Source: Eutreptiella sp. 'Long Island Sound 2002' (lineage: Eukaryota > Euglenozoa > Euglenophyceae > Eutreptiales > Eutreptiaceae). From it: a DNA stretch of 64,000 nt. A program made the position numbers and the translations under genes. Positions 61,621 through 64,000 of this stretch are shown one piece after another (positions within the stretch are counted from its first letter, which is position 1; each line of letters starts with the position of its first letter). Below the pieces are notes generated by a model. The model saw only the letters and a program-made list of their open reading frames with translations, did no database searches and was not told the DNA's origin. The stretch spans positions 185,927,798 through 185,991,797 of the forward strand of contig OZ038380.1 of NCBI GenBank assembly GCA_964036045.1. Reading direction: 5' to 3'.

Positions 61621-64000
61621 CGTGCCCCACGTGAACGTGTACGAACGATCCACGGGAAGTCGACATAGTTCATGCACTTCCTTCAGTGTCTCGACGCCAG
61701 CCATGAACTTGAAGGTGTCATGACCCGTATAGTGTCGACGGATATCACTGTCGAGGGCACGCTTCTGAATCAGGATACCAGATCGATGATTCAGCAATCG
61801 AAGGTTGGGATCACCAGGTCGGTCATCGACGGGGCACTTGTACTGGAGTACGAAGACATGTTCACGGGCAAGCGCTCGAAATTGTCCAGGTCCCAGTGTT
61901 TGTGCCCTGGTCGAATAGAAGTCCCAGAGGCTCGACGGTTTCCAAACGTCCTCACTCCACAGATCGGCCCGATTGGTGACCTCGAAGGAGTATCCGTCAT
62001 GTCGACCAGTAGACCACCGATAGGTTTCCTTCGAACCAGTACCAGCGGCCATGCTGTGGTAGAACTGACCAGTTCGCGTATCGATTCGCCACCACGGCGT
62101 ATCGGCAATCGAAAGTCGTCGTACGACAATGACGGCGCTGATGTCGTCCTTCTCAGGGCCGAGGGCATATCTGTCGACGATCTCAAGCGTGTCAGTTCGA
62201 GAACCTTCTTCTTGGAGTCGACCGAGGTGTTGATGGACATAGTGGCCGTCAGCGAGGGAACTCTGCAGAGCGAATCGAACCGCTTCTGCAGTCACAAGGC
62301 TCAAAGCCGTGTCGACAATGACCGCTTCGAGGACTTGGTCTCGGCAGCTGACCTTGCGTCGATGTGCAGCCTTAGAGTCTTCGTGGATCGGCTTGAGGTA
62401 CTTGAAGAACGGAATGTCGAAGTGGTGCTGATAGGCATTCGACTCCATCGACAAGAACCGGTGATCGAGGGGGTCCGGGTGGAACGGGTCGCTCGCAGGC
62501 GAGTCGGTTTTCTCGATCTCCTCCCGTTCGTCAGCATAGACGTCCCTTCAAAACTTGACCGTCCGACGCCAACGTTGTCCATCTTGGTATCCGGCCTCGA
62601 AGGGGGACATGAGGTATGTCGAGGTACCCAGGCGTCGAACCAAATCGGGGGCATCCACGAAAGGGAAAAGATTGACATACTCTTCATTCGATGAGTGAAG
62701 GGCAGCAACTCGTCGGATTGCCCTATCGAAGTCGTGGTACCCGAGTCGTCCGGGTCCAGTCTGGTAGATCGTCGCCAACTGGACAAGGTCGATGGGGGCG
62801 CCTGGTGCGACGGCGTTGTACGCGTAGGGTTCGATCTGTTCTCCGAGTCGAAAGTATTCCTGGAGCTGGACCGCAAGGTCCTGTGTTCGATGTGGAGCGC
62901 ACCCATATCGTTTATACCCAAGTCGAGAGGTGCCTCGAAGGCCGCGCAGTTGGTGTCGGCGAAGAAGCAAATCGACTTTGTACGCAAGGAAGGGGGCTCG
63001 ATCTTCGAAGAGCCAGTGGTTCGCCTGGCAAACCTTTTGAAGATCACGGATAACTCCCATAATCGAAACGGCAACGGGAGCTTCTCGTCTCATCCTTTCG
63101 TGGGTCCAGAAGCGTCGATACTTGAAGATCAGGTCGATCCCATCCGCAACGTTTATCAGGTCGTGGATACCCGAGATCTCTCGATGCATGCGGTTGAGTC
63201 GAGCAATTTGACTCGGCAGGGTATGTTCTGTGAGGTCTTGTCGGAATCCATAATCGAGCTCTTCATCATAATGTCGCCATTTCATGAGGGCCGTTCGAAA
63301 GTTTTGACAAGCCACTTTGATTTTCGTATACCATTGGTATCCTGGCTTAGAACCAAGGTTTCCATGCTCATCGAAAGACGTGTCAGGGGCACTTCGAGCC
63401 AATTCGTACGGGAATGGTGCGGTTCGACCCCAACTGTCGATGCAGATGGTCTTGCCCAACTCGACAATGGCGGCATTTGCGTTCGACACGACTTCATAGT
63501 GTTTCTCGCTCAGGAACGTGTGCGGCTTTCGAAGACCAGCCATGGTACTCGACGCAATAGTGAGTACCGATGGTTCGAGCTTAGTGTACTCCGTCTTCAT
63601 CGGATCATCTTCATGTGTCTCAAATCGATAGGGTGGCTTCAGTCCGAACGTTCCCAAGTGTCGAAGTTCGTCGATGGTCTCGATTTCATGATTGTACTGC
63701 GGCATGTTGTAGGGCTGCCATTTCGACTCCGGCACCGGCACAGAATCGTAGCTGGGTGGTGCTGTCGAACGTGCGGGTTCGTAAGGATATTCTGCTTCGT
63801 CGTCGGACTCGAGTGGCCAGGGTTCAGCGTCGTAGTTGTAGTCATCGTCGTGGTAATAGGAATCGGCGTCGTGGTAGTAGGAGTCGGATTGGTTCGTTCG
63901 AGTAGAAGCTTGTGTTTTCGGGGCATTCGAATGCCAGGATTGGTCGACCCAGTCGTCTTCGACTTTCGGCTCTCCGGTACTCGGATCCTCTCTGGATGAC
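61612..64000 (-). CDS. Element D long unidentified ORF (5' end outside window)
   Basis: The frame is open from the window edge to TGA 61,612-61,614, about 795 codons, broken only by TGA 62,548-62,550. The N-terminal part seen is Tyr/Asp-rich (DSYYHDADSYYHDDDYNYDA). Then comes a helical, charged region (IARLNRMHREISGIHDLI, RRFWTHERMRREAPVAVSIM), and after the TGA a mixed region ending YTFTWGTDC. I see no RT, RNase H, integrase, protease or zinc-knuckle motif, so it is not an ordinary Pol despite lying next to a putative 3' LTR. It could be Gag of a non-autonomous element, an extra 3' ORF, or a captured gene. The DNA is strikingly rich in TCGA, and the internal TTTTGAAGG may derive from TTTCGAAGG. 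Confidence 0.55.

Noticed and set aside
62548-62550. Selenocysteine UGA
   Set aside because: No selenoprotein motif and no SECIS-like structure recognised; TCGA decay or readthrough is simpler.
62695-63999. 434-codon plus-strand frame in element D
   Set aside because: Antisense to the 795-codon minus ORF. The TCGA-rich sequence keeps several frames open; the minus frame is longer and its composition more protein-like, but this choice is not absolute.

Overview
The window looks like transposon-rich nuclear DNA of a eukaryote, probably an alga or another microbial eukaryote. The reasons are chromodomain Ty3/gypsy retrotransposons, short GT-AG introns of 67-74 nt, primer sites matching initiator-Met tRNA, and no bacterial operon, rRNA or phage signal. 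I cannot name the species. Nearly all coding capacity belongs to mobile elements; I see no certain cellular housekeeping gene.

Layout. 1-17,076: Ty3/chromovirus element E1 on the minus strand, with LTRs of about 3 kb (1-2777, truncated by the window edge, and about 14,032-17,076), Gag in three same-frame blocks separated by single TAG codons, protease plus a DIRS-type methyltransferase-like domain, and Pol (RT, RNase H, integrase, chromodomain). 17,074-19,971: a third, partly divergent LTR copy abutting the second. 19,972-23,140: low-coding DNA with one weak exon. 23,140-29,002: two minus-strand genes, a five-exon ParB/sulfiredoxin-like gene G1 and a single-exon transposase-like gene G2. Ten copies of a GC-rich palindrome are confined to this stretch, and three of them sit inside G1 introns. 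29,003-37,520: non-coding DNA with G/C runs and a three-copy SINE-like family.

37,523-64,000 is a nested stack. A decayed minus-strand Ty3 element A (37,523-41,091) was invaded by plus-strand element C (LTR 41,092-41,575, Gag, protease remnant). C was then split by a young, complete plus-strand Ty3 element E2 (44,115-59,745; 1,603-bp LTRs with two mismatches seen by eye; 5-bp target duplication GAAAG). C is cut off on the right by minus-strand element D (LTR about 60,772-61,088), which carries a long unidentified ORF running off the window in DNA very rich in TCGA. E2 encodes Gag with zinc knuckles and RS-like tracts, protease fused to a complete five-motif dUTPase, a methyltransferase-like domain, RT, RNase H, integrase and chromodomain.

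The most interesting signals are these: (1) many reading frames are interrupted by single in-frame stops, mostly TAG, with no frameshift, including in the young E2; this could be programmed readthrough, a variant nuclear code, or CAG-to-TAG decay; (2) the palindrome family in introns and spacers of G1/G2; (3) the dUTPase and methyltransferase-like domains in Ty3 elements; (4) the TCGA-rich unknown ORF of element D.
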